A stretch of 16,790 nt of DNA from DASRAJ01 sp039920305 (GCA_039920305.1 JBDSEA010000087.1:1-16790), one strand, 5' to 3'. Positions 7,185 to 15,213 are shown, counted from the first letter of the stretch. Made by a program: numbers and translations. Notes: generated by a model not told the origin, from the sequence alone.

Positions 7185-8768
7185 TCATCGGGCAATGGTA
7201 ATTTTCCTCACCGCTTGCTGTGATCCGGATTGAATGGTGAAGAAATATAAGCCAGTTGAAAGATCAGAAACATTGATTTGTGCTGTGAAAGCGCCCTTGC
7301 GGACATTGTCCAGTCTATTTGATTTTACGGTTACTCCCCGGACATCAAGGATTGTCCAGTTAAGCTGGTGCTCCGGAAGGTTCGTAATAATTCCAAATTG
7401 ATCATTCGCAGGATTAGGAAATAATTGCAGCGGAAGATCATAATAGGAAGCCGGAATACCTGTTGGAAATCCATAGTAGGAACTGTCCAGAATAATATTT
7501 TCATCACCCGGCAAATAGTCAAGATATGAAAACCTGCATGCCATCATCTCATCAAATGTGGTTTCGCCTGCGGTTACCAATTCAGGCGGGTTACTCGGGT
7601 TGTCAGGATTATTGGTTGTATTATCAAAGGTTGCCTCACCCCAAATCTGGCTATTCACTGGTACTTTGATAAGTTTCGTAAAAAGGTAACCCATCTGCCA
7701 GTTAAAATCCCATTTAGGAATAGAAATGAGATTGGTTGTATCACCCGGTGCATTTACCAGAAAGACTTTCCATGAGGTACAAATCAAATGGCTGTGTGGC
7801 TGAAGCTGAACAATAGAAAGATCTGTGATAAAAGAGTCTGTTTTTTCATGGAAGGTTTTCACCTCATTCGCAGGGATCGTTAAAGGTCCGTCTATTAGAG
7901 AGGGGGGGTGCCAGAACAGCCAGCGTTCCGCATATACAGGTCGAACCAGTGAATCCGGAAGGTCACAAAATTTTACCTTCACCATCATGCTGTCAGTTAA
8001 GCCGGCAGAACCGGGGGCATAATGCACTGTAAGGGCGAAATCTGAGCCGGGTGCGACCTGAAAACCCATATTGGCAGGCAGGGTAAGCATGGTGCTTCCG
8101 GGTGTCCAGCCCGCGAAGTAAACAGTATATGGACTAAATCCGCCCTGGCCACCGCCTGGAAAACCTACCTCAGGATAAAGAGAATCCGTTTCAAAAGAAA
8201 TATTAGAGCTATCCCAGTAAATAAAAACATGGTGAACAATAGCAGGATTACTCGGGAGAAATTCAATCTGATTAATGTATTTCGTTGTAGTCCATCCTGA
8301 ATGAATCACAAAGGTGCGGTACACATCCACTTCCTGCTCTATCACTTCAAAGCCTGCAAATTGCAAGGTATCGCTTGCATTCACCATTTCCGAATTCCCA
8401 TCAGTAAATACAGGTGGATCAGGGGCAAGCGTGGTGTCGCCTAACGGCGAACCATTATCTACCCAATCATTGATGGAGGCTATTTCATCATCGGAAAGTA
8501 CCCGCTCATGATAAAGGTGATTGTAGTTTGGATCCGGTGGCCAGGGTGGCATCTTTCTGATATTCACATCGGTTTGAATAGAGAATGACCAGTCTACAGC
8601 ATCCTGGTAGCTCATCAGTGGAAAGGGGGCGATGGCTCCTGTATGATGACAAACAGAGCAATTATTATAAATAATCGTTGCTACGGAAGTGCTCCAGTCT
8701 GCCGATTGAGCAAAAAGCCTGAGGGAAAGCATGGATAGAAAAAAAAGTAAAATGGAAATTTTTTTCAT
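7185..8768 (-). CDS. Secreted cytochrome c / copper type II monooxygenase-like protein with T9SS sorting domain
   Basis: This is a predicted secreted redox protein of 527 residues. A signal peptide covers 1-20 (MKKISILLFF..., cleavage after LFA). A small heme c domain follows: C37-S-V-C40-H41 is a CxxCH site and M73 in RKMPPWPP is a plausible axial ligand. The centre (about 150-415) resembles peptidylglycine alpha-hydroxylating/dopamine beta monooxygenases. H179-H180 (IVHHVFIYW) and H249 (LTVHYAPG) match the CuH ligands; H325/H327 (QPHSHL) and M408 or M409 (DEMMACRF) match the CuM ligands. Residues 447-527 (LQLFPNPANDQFG to GLYFFTIQ to VRKITI) form a type A T9SS sorting domain. The start is ATG 8768 rather than TTG 8801, because it begins the signal peptide and the predicted transcription start falls downstream of the TTG. 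The substrate is unknown; heme may replace ascorbate as electron donor (inference). Confidence 0.85.
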   Translation of the reverse strand: MKKISILLFFLSMLSLRLFAQSADWSTSVATIIYNNCSVCHHTGAIAPFPLMSYQDAVDWSFSIQTDVNIRKMPPWPPDPNYNHLYHERVLSDDEIASINDWVDNGSPLGDTTLAPDPPVFTDGNSEMVNASDTLQFAGFEVIEQEVDVYRTFVIHSGWTTTKYINQIEFLPSNPAIVHHVFIYWDSSNISFETDSLYPEVGFPGGGQGGFSPYTVYFAGWTPGSTMLTLPANMGFQVAPGSDFALTVHYAPGSAGLTDSMMVKVKFCDLPDSLVRPVYAERWLFWHPPSLIDGPLTIPANEVKTFHEKTDSFITDLSIVQLQPHSHLICTSWKVFLVNAPGDTTNLISIPKWDFNWQMGYLFTKLIKVPVNSQIWGEATFDNTTNNPDNPSNPPELVTAGETTFDEMMACRFSYLDYLPGDENIILDSSYYGFPTGIPASYYDLPLQLFPNPANDQFGIITNLPEHQLNWTILDVRGVTVKSNRLDNVRKGAFTAQINVSDLSTGLYFFTIQSGSQQAVRKITIAR

Positions 8769-8801
8769 GTAGCCACAATGTGAAGTGCTGATAATATGCA
8801 A

Positions 8802-8833
8802 CGAAGATATGATTCAATAGCGCATTAAGCAAA
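8802..8833 (-). promoter_or_regulatory. Promoter of the cytochrome c/monooxygenase gene
   Basis: On the minus strand TTTG (8833-8830), a 20-bp spacer and TATCTTCG (8809-8802) match the TTTG-N17-23-TAnnTTCG form. The predicted start near 8796 gives a leader of about 28 nt to the ATG at 8768 and excludes the TTG start at 8801. Confidence 0.6.
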
Positions 8834-8940
8834 TCAATTTATTCATTTTTTTGAAAACAGATTCTGCACGATGCTTCACGATAAGTAAAGAGCATTTTAA
8901 ATTTCTTGCTTCAAATCTCTGATTTCTATAATTTGGGATG

Positions 8941-9453
8941 TTAACTCAAATACACCCCTTCTTCAATCCCCATCCCGATCTCCACCGTAATATGCTCCTG
9001 CAGATTTGTAGAAAGTGAAAGACCTACATAATCTGCACTAACAGGATAAAGCTTGTGAAGACGGTCAACAAGTACCGCAACCTGAATTTTCTTAGGTGAA
9101 AAATCAAGAAAGGGCTTCATGGCATAAAGCAAGGTCTGACCTGTGTTGGCAACATCATCACATACAATCACCACCTTATTATTCACTGAAGAAGAATCAA
9201 TTCCCATCAGAATTTCGGAGGATGCGGGCCGGCGCTTCTGAAGCTGGACATCGGTAAGCACTACAGAAAGATTACTCATGCCCCGCAATTGTGATTCCAG
9301 CCGCTGAGCGAATACAAATCCTTTCTGCCGGATACCGGCCAATATGATTTCAACCTCTTCTGAATTATTTTCCAGGATCTGATAGCAGATGCGACCGATC
9401 TTTTTTTTGATATCATCAGATGTAAGAAGTGTGATGCGTGTGATGACTGCCAT
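8941..9453 (-). CDS. PyrR-like type I phosphoribosyltransferase
   Basis: This is a cytoplasmic type I PRTase of 170 residues. The PRPP-binding loop is VVIVCDDVANTGQTL (94-108), with the acidic pair D99-D100 and T104. An upstream ILAGIRQKGFVFAQRL (37-52) corresponds to the 'GI-x-RG-x-x-LA' segment. The C-terminal VAVLVDRLHKLYPVSADYVG (125-144) closely parallels PyrR (VLVDRGH-x-LPI-x-ADYVG). The PyrR block DITLYRDD is not seen, so I do not claim RNA-binding attenuation of pyrimidine genes. It may act as a uracil phosphoribosyltransferase or as a regulator. It is flanked on both sides by T9SS cargo genes on the same strand and has its own promoter (9494-9523) and wide spacers, so it is probably monocistronic. 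Ends just before the stop at 8941 with a normal length. Confidence 0.85.
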   Translation of the reverse strand: MAVITRITLLTSDDIKKKIGRICYQILENNSEEVEIILAGIRQKGFVFAQRLESQLRGMSNLSVVLTDVQLQKRRPASSEILMGIDSSSVNNKVVIVCDDVANTGQTLLYAMKPFLDFSPKKIQVAVLVDRLHKLYPVSADYVGLSLSTNLQEHITVEIGMGIEEGVYLS

Positions 9454-9493
9454 AATAATATAAATTCTGTAAGAAGCTGTTTGGAATTGAATC

Positions 9494-9523
9494 CGAAATT
9501 AATTTATTGGTGCCCTTCGACAA
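9494..9523 (-). promoter_or_regulatory. Promoter of the PyrR-like gene
   Basis: Minus strand TTG (9523-9521), a 19-bp spacer and TAATTTCG (9501-9494). The predicted leader is about 35 nt to the ATG at 9453. The rest of the 251-bp spacer 9454-9704 holds no convincing gene or hairpin. Confidence 0.55.
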
Positions 9524-9704
9524 TTTCAAGGAGACATTTGCGCGAGAATTTTGAATTTGCCGAAACATTAATTTTTCAAGTTTCTATTCCTTTCCGAACA
9601 GCTTCCAATGTGGATTTAGTAATTCAAAATGATGCTTGTGAGATGACTTCCCAAATCATAGCTACCGCAAAGTTTCTTCTTTTTTACTGAATACCCTTTA
9701 CCTG

Positions 9705-12041
9705 TTAGCGCACAACGAGTTTAATGATTTCATTTCTATCGCCGGTTAAAAGGCTGCAAAAATAAATACCTGAAGGAAGCATGTGGTTATAGACTGAATG
9801 ATTTTGCCGGGCAGAGATTTTTATTTTATCAATCATTTTTCCCCGGACGTCCGTTACCACAATGGATGGATTTACCGTTTGGAGTTGAACCGGTTGAAAG
9901 AAGAAAGTGGTGAACTCTGCTGCAGGATTAGGATAGCAGGTGAATATATTTTCGGTGAGCGGTTCGTTTATACCTACGTTATATGTGCATGATCCATCGT
10001 TCATGTTTGCAGAAGCATTATAGTTCAGGGCGCTCACATCGGTACACCCAAAAACAACAGGCACGCAGCTTTCATCATCAACCGTTGCAAGCGGATTGAA
10101 GTTGATTGAAAATGGATTGGTGCAACCATACACAACTGAGGTCAGCATTGCATCAAATGCATTCACTTTTCCATACCCCCAGGTATTGTCCGGTAAATCT
10201 GTGCCTGTGAAATCATCTGCTATGGCACTCAGTTGTATAGCATCTTTGATTTCTTTCCAGCTTGCGTTTGGGTTTTTCTGCAGCAACAATGCAACTATTC
10301 CCGCTACTACAGGTGATGCCATGGAAGTGCCGCCGTTTTTATAGTGCATTCCACCTGGTGCAACTTTGTAGGGCTGCGAAACAATGAAATCATCCATCAG
10401 GTAAAGCAAGCCACATGAAAGAGTTACATCCCCGGGGGCAGTTATTTCCGGCTTAATTCTTCCGTCACGGGTCGGCCCGAGGCTGGATGAGAACGCAATG
10501 CTACCTGGGACTGCAAGAAAAGTTTGAGGAATATTATTGTAATCAATATACTCATCGCGGTTCACATAATTTCCTACTGTTATTATTTTATCAGAACAGC
10601 TAAAGCTGCTTACGGTGGTTTCTGAAACATCGGGCTTCATATACCGCTCAATGTCCGGGAACGTATATACATCAGGAAGATAAGGCTCAGTAATCATTTC
10701 AGAGGTGCCGGTAACTCCAAATGCGCTCCACAGATCAAATCTTCCTGAACCATTTGTTATGAACCGCCACCAGTCAGTAAGGGGGCTGAGTTGCGTGATA
10801 GACACATCGCATGCATAAGTGCTGTCGAACCTGAAAGCCGAAAGGGTAACAATACCAATCTGATCACCATTATAAAGCAATGTATCGGTAAGAGTTGCTG
10901 CATTGTTTACATAGTTGAAATCATTAACCAGATTGAAATATTTTGTTCTTCCGTGCCATTGCCATGAATAAGGATCATCGGCTCCAAATGCAAACTGGAA
11001 ATCAGGGGCATCATCCTTATCAATCCACCACTCATAAAATATTTTTCCAATCGCATTGGTAAAAGAAAACCATGTAAAGGAGGAATCAGGTTGTGTTTCA
11101 TAGCCGAGATGAAATGGAATGGATCCGGCATTGCCAGCTGCACATACAAAGCTTCTGCCGTTCTGCTGTGTAATCAGGTCATCAATTAGCTCTGCAGCAA
11201 GATCATACCCATCGTGTGAACCATAGTAGGTACCAATGCTCGCATTGATAACACAGGGCTTACCAAATGCTGCTGCCTTGTTGAAAGAGTATTCAGTAGC
11301 ATCCACTACATTGTTCAGAAAATTTTCATCCAATGCTACGTTTACACTGATGATATCTGATTTAGGGGCCACACCCTCAAAGTTATTTACAGCCATTCCA
11401 TTTCCAGCGGCAATGCCTGCTACATGAGATCCATGACCATAGTTGATCCAAGTCTCATAATAGCTGCAGGTCCCGCTGTTGATTGCTGATGAATCCCACT
11501 CCTGGCCATAGTTGTAGGGTTGAGGAGTGGTGCCCCCGCTGATAGCTGTCTGATCCCAGATGGAAAGTATGCGGGTGCTTCCATCTGCATTTTGAAAGTC
11601 GGGATGATTGAAGTCAATGCCATCGTCGAGAAAAGCAATAACCACATCTTTTCCGTCATATGCTTGTGTGAGCGGTGCATAACCCAGATGCACCGGATTC
11701 ACATTAGCATTGATAAGCGTCTGGTCATCGAGAAGCTTTCCTGTGCCATACAATCCCTCTACACCGTCAATTCCCTGTAAGGTTGCAAATGTTGTAACCT
11801 GTTCAAGGCGAAGTGAAATGGAAGCAATATCGCCGACCGCATATTTGTAAATGCCCCCAAGTAATTTCGAGTGCTGTTGTATGAGGGTAACATCACCTTT
11901 CACCAGGAGTGAAATCATCCGTGCAGATTGAGGGTCATTTAAAATTTCTCGCTGCAGCGACGGATTTAATTTTGCAGGCTGTGCAAAGGCTGGCTGCGTT
12001 GTTAAAAGCAGGAGAAGTAAAAATTTTAACTTGCTTCGCAT
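9705..12041 (-). CDS. Subtilisin-family (S8) secreted serine protease with T9SS sorting domain
   Basis: This is a predicted secreted or cell-surface endopeptidase of 778 residues. The signal peptide covers 1-20 (cleavage after AFA). Residues 25-125 look like an I9-type pro-region or linker. The catalytic triad is complete: D139 (AFLDDGIDFNHPDF), H203 (YGHGSHVAGIAAG) and S573 (NGGTSMASPVVAG), with oxyanion N304 (AAGNAGS). About 270 residues separate N304 and S573, including an insert at roughly 310-480 rich in Trp, Phe and Asp, likely a beta-rich accessory domain as in CspC/C5a-peptidase-like S8 proteins. Two GCT(N/D) repeats (638-687) link to a type A T9SS sorting domain (about 702-778, CYPNPAAEF to GIYFCSLL to IIKLVVR). 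It starts 42 bp from a divergent gene and has its own promoter. The substrate is unknown. Confidence 0.92.
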   Translation of the reverse strand: MRSKLKFLLLLLLTTQPAFAQPAKLNPSLQREILNDPQSARMISLLVKGDVTLIQQHSKLLGGIYKYAVGDIASISLRLEQVTTFATLQGIDGVEGLYGTGKLLDDQTLINANVNPVHLGYAPLTQAYDGKDVVIAFLDDGIDFNHPDFQNADGSTRILSIWDQTAISGGTTPQPYNYGQEWDSSAINSGTCSYYETWINYGHGSHVAGIAAGNGMAVNNFEGVAPKSDIISVNVALDENFLNNVVDATEYSFNKAAAFGKPCVINASIGTYYGSHDGYDLAAELIDDLITQQNGRSFVCAAGNAGSIPFHLGYETQPDSSFTWFSFTNAIGKIFYEWWIDKDDAPDFQFAFGADDPYSWQWHGRTKYFNLVNDFNYVNNAATLTDTLLYNGDQIGIVTLSAFRFDSTYACDVSITQLSPLTDWWRFITNGSGRFDLWSAFGVTGTSEMITEPYLPDVYTFPDIERYMKPDVSETTVSSFSCSDKIITVGNYVNRDEYIDYNNIPQTFLAVPGSIAFSSSLGPTRDGRIKPEITAPGDVTLSCGLLYLMDDFIVSQPYKVAPGGMHYKNGGTSMASPVVAGIVALLLQKNPNASWKEIKDAIQLSAIADDFTGTDLPDNTWGYGKVNAFDAMLTSVVYGCTNPFSINFNPLATVDDESCVPVVFGCTDVSALNYNASANMNDGSCTYNVGINEPLTENIFTCYPNPAAEFTTFFFQPVQLQTVNPSIVVTDVRGKMIDKIKISARQNHSVYNHMLPSGIYFCSLLTGDRNEIIKLVVR
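9981..10130 (-). repeat. Tandem GCT(N/D)-type Cys/Asp repeats in the protease linker
   Basis: Two 26-residue units, YGCTNPFSINFNPLATVDDE.. and FGCTDVSALNYNASANMNDG.., each end in SC. Cysteines are at 640/659 and 666/685, so both repeats have identical C-x18-C spacing, suggesting one disulfide per unit. Asp/Asn positions resemble small calcium-binding loops. Such repeats are common just before T9SS sorting domains in Bacteroidota secreted proteins. Confidence 0.75.
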
Positions 12042-12065
12042 GATTTCTGTTGCAATGGAATGTTT

Positions 12066-12096
12066 TAAAAGTAGTAAGAATCAATGATTGAACAAA
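12066..12096 (-). promoter_or_regulatory. Promoter of the S8 protease gene
   Basis: Minus strand TTTG (12096-12093), a 19-bp spacer and TACTTTTA (12073-12066), one base off TAnnTTTG. The -33 box lies inside the first codons of the divergent Fe-S gene (start 12084), so the two transcription units overlap at their 5' ends. Confidence 0.45.
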
Positions 12097-14186
12097 TCCT
12101 ATTTGTATTGGTGCTGGCAACGGCGGTTTTTTTCTTTACTAAAAATGTAAGGAAGATCATTCGAAATATCAGGCTTGGAAGAGATGAGCAGATTGGAGAA
12201 ATAGGTTCTGACAGCAAGCCGGATACCATGAGGCGCATCGGTGTTTTATTCAGGGTTGCGCTCGGTCAGTCAAAAATGCTTACAAAGCCGGTCGCAGGAT
12301 TTTTTCACATCATCATCTATGCGGGATTCATCATCATCAATACTGAAATTCTGGATATTCTTATTGATGGAATTTCCGGAACGCATAGAATATTCGCTCA
12401 AATACTTCCGGCAGGTATATACAGCTTCATCATCATTGTTTATGAAATTCTTGCAGCCGGGACCATCGTGGCTGCAGTTGTTTTTTTATTCAGAAGATAT
12501 GTTCTGAAGCTTCCGAGGTTTACAAGCCGCGATCTGGATGGGTGGCCACGAAAAGATGCTACATGGATTTTGTTTTTTGAAATTGCACTGATGTTTTTTT
12601 TCCTTTCCTGGAATGCAAATGACCTGTTGCTGCAGCACCGCCTGGGCGGACATTATATCAGAGCAGGAGCTTTTCCGATCAGCTCTGTTTTTTTTGCACC
12701 GCTCTATTCCTGGCTTCCGGATTCATCGTTAATCATCTCAGAGCGGATTGCCTGGTGGCTCCACATTACCGGGGTGCTGATCTTCCTCAATTACCTCGTG
12801 ATCTCCAAGCACTTTCACATCATCATTTCATTCCCCAATGTTTACTTCTCCAATTTAAATCCGCAGGGAAAGTTTACCAACCTTGAAAATGTAACACGCG
12901 AAGTAAAGCTGATGCTCGATCCGAATGGATCAGCACTATCTGAAAATGCCGAATCTAAATTCGGTGCAAAGGATGTTTTTGATTTGTCATGGAAGCAACT
13001 GATGGATGCTTATTCCTGCACTGAATGCGGACGATGCTCGGCCGCTTGTCCTGCCACATTAACGGGGAAAAAGCTTTCCCCCCGCCTGATTATGATGAAA
13101 ACACGTGATCGCATGGAGGATGCCGGAAAAAATATTGACCTGTATGGAAAAGATTATCGTGATGACAAAACATTATTGTACGACCATATAACTGAAGAAG
13201 AATTATGGGCGTGCACAACGTGTAATGCGTGCGTGCAGGAATGCCCTGTAAACATTTCTCCCCTATCCATCATTGTTGATCTGCGGAGAGCAATGGTCAT
13301 GGAAGATTCTAAAGTTCCGCCAGAGCTGGCACAGATGAGTACCAACATCGAGAACAATGGTGCTCCCTGGCAATTTCCGCAGCATGATCGTCTTAACTGG
13401 GCAGAAGGCATGGAGATTCCTGCCATGGCTGACTACGCTTCAAAAGGAGAAAGTCCGGATATTTTATTCTGGGTGGGTTGCAGCGGGTCTTTCGATGACC
13501 GAAACAAAAACATCACCCGCTCATTTGCGAAAATTCTGAAGCAGGCAAATGTTTCATTCGCCGTTCTGGGAACTGAAGAAAGCTGCAATGGCGATCCTGC
13601 AAAGCGGGCAGGTAATGAATTTCTTTTCCAGATGCAGGCATTTACTAATATCAGCACACTGAATAGTTATGGCGTTAAGAAAATTGTGACAGCATGCCCG
13701 CATTGCTTCAACACCCTTAAAAATGAATACCCGGAGCTTGGGGGCAATTACGAGGTGATACATCATACACAGCTATTGCAGCAGCTTCTGCTCGAACAAA
13801 AAATTAAAGTAAAAGAGGAGCATCCTTTAAAGGGAACAACGGTCACCTACCATGATTCCTGTTACATCGGCAGAGGCAATGGTGTGTATGAGGCCCCGCG
13901 GGCAATTCTTGAAGCATTAAAAGTCGAGTTGAAAGAAATGAAGCGATGCCGCTCCAATGGTTTATGCTGTGGTGCAGGTGGCGCACAAATGTTTAAGGAA
14001 GAAGAGCCGGGAAACAAGCGGGTGAATACCGAGCGTGCCGAAGAAATTATTTCCACAGGCGCTGCTACGGTTGCTTCAGCATGTCCTTTCTGCATGACGA
14101 TGCTGGATGATGGCTTGAAGCAGAGAGCGGGTGAAGTAGCACCCAAACTGAAAGATCTTGCAGAGCTGGTCTCAGAAGCTATATAG
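12084..14186 (+). CDS. Membrane Fe-S oxidoreductase: DsrM/NarI-like membrane part fused to dicluster ferredoxin and two CCG modules
   Basis: This is an inner-membrane electron-transfer protein of 700 residues. Membrane segments at about 1-20, 72-95, 108-137, 160-178 and 222-248, with His residues such as H75, H227, H243 and H245, suggest a NarI/DsrM-like cytochrome b or quinone-binding module. Two [4Fe-4S] motifs follow, C312-x2-C315-x2-C318-x3-C322P and C377-x2-C380-x2-C383-x3-C387P. Two HdrB/GlpC-type CCG modules come next: C466, C501 and C538-x2-C541, then C593, C628-C629-G and C667-x2-C670. The first has SCNGD in place of CCG. The architecture matches the DUF224 family, which includes ETF:(methyl)menaquinone oxidoreductase (EMO) linking acyl-CoA dehydrogenases to quinone; this role is inference, as no etf genes are in view. 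As I recall, some Bacteroidota encode the N- and C-terminal halves separately, with the break near residue 447. Confidence 0.85.
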   Translation: MIEQILFVLVLATAVFFFTKNVRKIIRNIRLGRDEQIGEIGSDSKPDTMRRIGVLFRVALGQSKMLTKPVAGFFHIIIYAGFIIINTEILDILIDGISGTHRIFAQILPAGIYSFIIIVYEILAAGTIVAAVVFLFRRYVLKLPRFTSRDLDGWPRKDATWILFFEIALMFFFLSWNANDLLLQHRLGGHYIRAGAFPISSVFFAPLYSWLPDSSLIISERIAWWLHITGVLIFLNYLVISKHFHIIISFPNVYFSNLNPQGKFTNLENVTREVKLMLDPNGSALSENAESKFGAKDVFDLSWKQLMDAYSCTECGRCSAACPATLTGKKLSPRLIMMKTRDRMEDAGKNIDLYGKDYRDDKTLLYDHITEEELWACTTCNACVQECPVNISPLSIIVDLRRAMVMEDSKVPPELAQMSTNIENNGAPWQFPQHDRLNWAEGMEIPAMADYASKGESPDILFWVGCSGSFDDRNKNITRSFAKILKQANVSFAVLGTEESCNGDPAKRAGNEFLFQMQAFTNISTLNSYGVKKIVTACPHCFNTLKNEYPELGGNYEVIHHTQLLQQLLLEQKIKVKEEHPLKGTTVTYHDSCYIGRGNGVYEAPRAILEALKVELKEMKRCRSNGLCCGAGGAQMFKEEEPGNKRVNTERAEEIISTGAATVASACPFCMTMLDDGLKQRAGEVAPKLKDLAELVSEAI

Positions 14187-14269
14187 ACGGGCGGTCCTTT
14201 TTTTTTGTGAATATCAATTCCATGTATATTTTTAATTTAAATCTTCTGGTAACAAAGTCTTTACAGTGG

Positions 14270-14277
14270 TATTTTTG
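14270..14277 (+). promoter_or_regulatory. -7 element for the OmpA-family lipoprotein
   Basis: TATTTTTG is a perfect TAnnTTTG, 21 bp before the ATG at 14299. The -33 position carries TTCTGG rather than TTG, so the promoter is only half matched. Confidence 0.45.
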
Positions 14278-14298
14278 CCGAACTAAAATCTAAACCTT

Positions 14299-15144
14299 AT
14301 GCAACTCAGACACTTAATTCTTTTTGGATTTATTATTCTGTCTCTCGCTTCCTGCGTGAGCAGCAAAAAGTTCAAAACCCAGGTAGCAAAATATGATTCG
14401 CTCAAAGCGGATTATAATAAGATCGAAGATCAGCTAAGAACCTGCCTTACTGAAAGTGAAGCTAATCTTAAGAAAAAAGCAGAGCTCGAGGAACAGACTG
14501 AAGAATTGAAAAAGAACAGCACAACCATGCTGAATCAACTAACCGATTTATCAGTTGTAACCGCTCAGCAGGCTGAAAGCATTAAAAAGTCAATTGATAA
14601 CCTAGGACTTAAGGATATGTACATTCAAAGTCTGCAGGTACAAATGGCGAAGAAAGACTCACTGAACATGGCACTGGTAATGAATCTAAAGGGAGCTCTT
14701 CAGGATGTGAATGATCAGGATGTTCAGATCAAGGTTGAAGGAAGTGCGGTGCTGATTTCCATTTCGGATAAAATGCTTTTCAAGACGGGACAGTATGATA
14801 TTACCCCCCAGGCTAAAGTTGTTCTTGGTAAAGTCGCACAGGTGCTCAATGCCCAGCCAGCGGTCCAGTTCATGATTGAAGGAAATACTGATAATAAACC
14901 AATTAAAACTTCTTTCATAAAAGATAACTGGGATCTTAGCGTCTTGCGTGCTTCCTCTGTAGCGCGTAGTTTGCAGAAAGATTATAATGTTGATCCATCG
15001 CGAATTATTGCGGCCGGCAGAAGTGAATACCATCCTCTTGGATCGAATGACTCTGATGCAGGCCGGCAATCAAACAGGCGTACCAGCATCATTATTCTTC
15101 CGCAGCTCGATCAGTTCTTCAAGTTGCTTGAGCCGAAGAAATAG
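14299..15144 (+). CDS. OmpA-family outer-membrane lipoprotein
   Basis: This lipoprotein of 281 residues is expected to be anchored in the outer membrane and to bind peptidoglycan non-covalently. A short signal ends in the lipobox LASC with C19 as the acylated residue. CVSSKK after the Cys lacks an acidic surface-export signal, favouring a periplasm-facing protein. Residues about 25-135 are a charged, heptad-like coiled coil. The C-terminal OmpA domain (about 145-268) shows FKTGQYDITPQAK (161-173), IEGNTDNKP (193-201), NWDLSVLRASSVAR (210-223) with the DAP-binding type D198 and R217, and AAGRSEYHPLGSNDS to SNRRTSI. EGNTD replaces the more common EGHTD. Length and layout are typical of Bacteroidota OmpA/MotB-like lipoproteins. 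It ends just before a strong terminator and has its own -7 element, so it is probably a single-gene unit. Confidence 0.9.
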   Translation: MQLRHLILFGFIILSLASCVSSKKFKTQVAKYDSLKADYNKIEDQLRTCLTESEANLKKKAELEEQTEELKKNSTTMLNQLTDLSVVTAQQAESIKKSIDNLGLKDMYIQSLQVQMAKKDSLNMALVMNLKGALQDVNDQDVQIKVEGSAVLISISDKMLFKTGQYDITPQAKVVLGKVAQVLNAQPAVQFMIEGNTDNKPIKTSFIKDNWDLSVLRASSVARSLQKDYNVDPSRIIAAGRSEYHPLGSNDSDAGRQSNRRTSIIILPQLDQFFKLLEPKK

Positions 15145-15150
15145 CAGGTG

Positions 15151-15213
15151 AAAAGTGAGCATGAAGTTTCAAACGGCACAGGAATTTAGTAATGACTTCA
15201 TGCTCATTTTTTT
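15151..15213 (+). terminator. Intrinsic terminator after the OmpA-family gene
   Basis: TGAGCATGAAGT (15156-15167) and ACTTCATGCTCA (15195-15206) form a perfect 12-bp stem followed by T7. Upstream AAAA can pair with the T-tract, so it could work on both strands. The loop is unusually long at 27 nt. It separates the OmpA gene from the next cassette. Confidence 0.8.

Noticed and set aside
8769..8801. Upstream TTG start adding 11 residues to the cytochrome/monooxygenase protein
   Set aside because: The TTG overlaps the predicted promoter and lies upstream of the predicted transcription start. The ATG at 8768 begins a clean signal peptide.
9481..9690. 69-residue plus-strand frame in the spacer between the PyrR-like gene and the protease
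   Set aside because: It has a TTG start, no recognisable motif, and overlaps the PyrR-like promoter on the other strand.
11420..11780. Frames of 86 residues on both strands inside the protease gene
   Set aside because: Both are shadows of a complete S8 protease with an intact catalytic triad and continuous motifs.
13862..14146. 94-residue antisense frame in the Fe-S oxidoreductase
   Set aside because: It lies opposite the second CCG module, is Pro/Ser-rich in composition as expected of an antisense shadow, and has no start signals.
14184..14206. Possible terminator after the Fe-S oxidoreductase (GAC-gggcg-GTC followed by a T-tract)
   Set aside because: The stem is only 3 bp; the T-tract alone is not enough to call it.
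14686..15069. 127-residue antisense frame over the OmpA domain
   Set aside because: It mirrors conserved OmpA codons and shows no domain or promoter.
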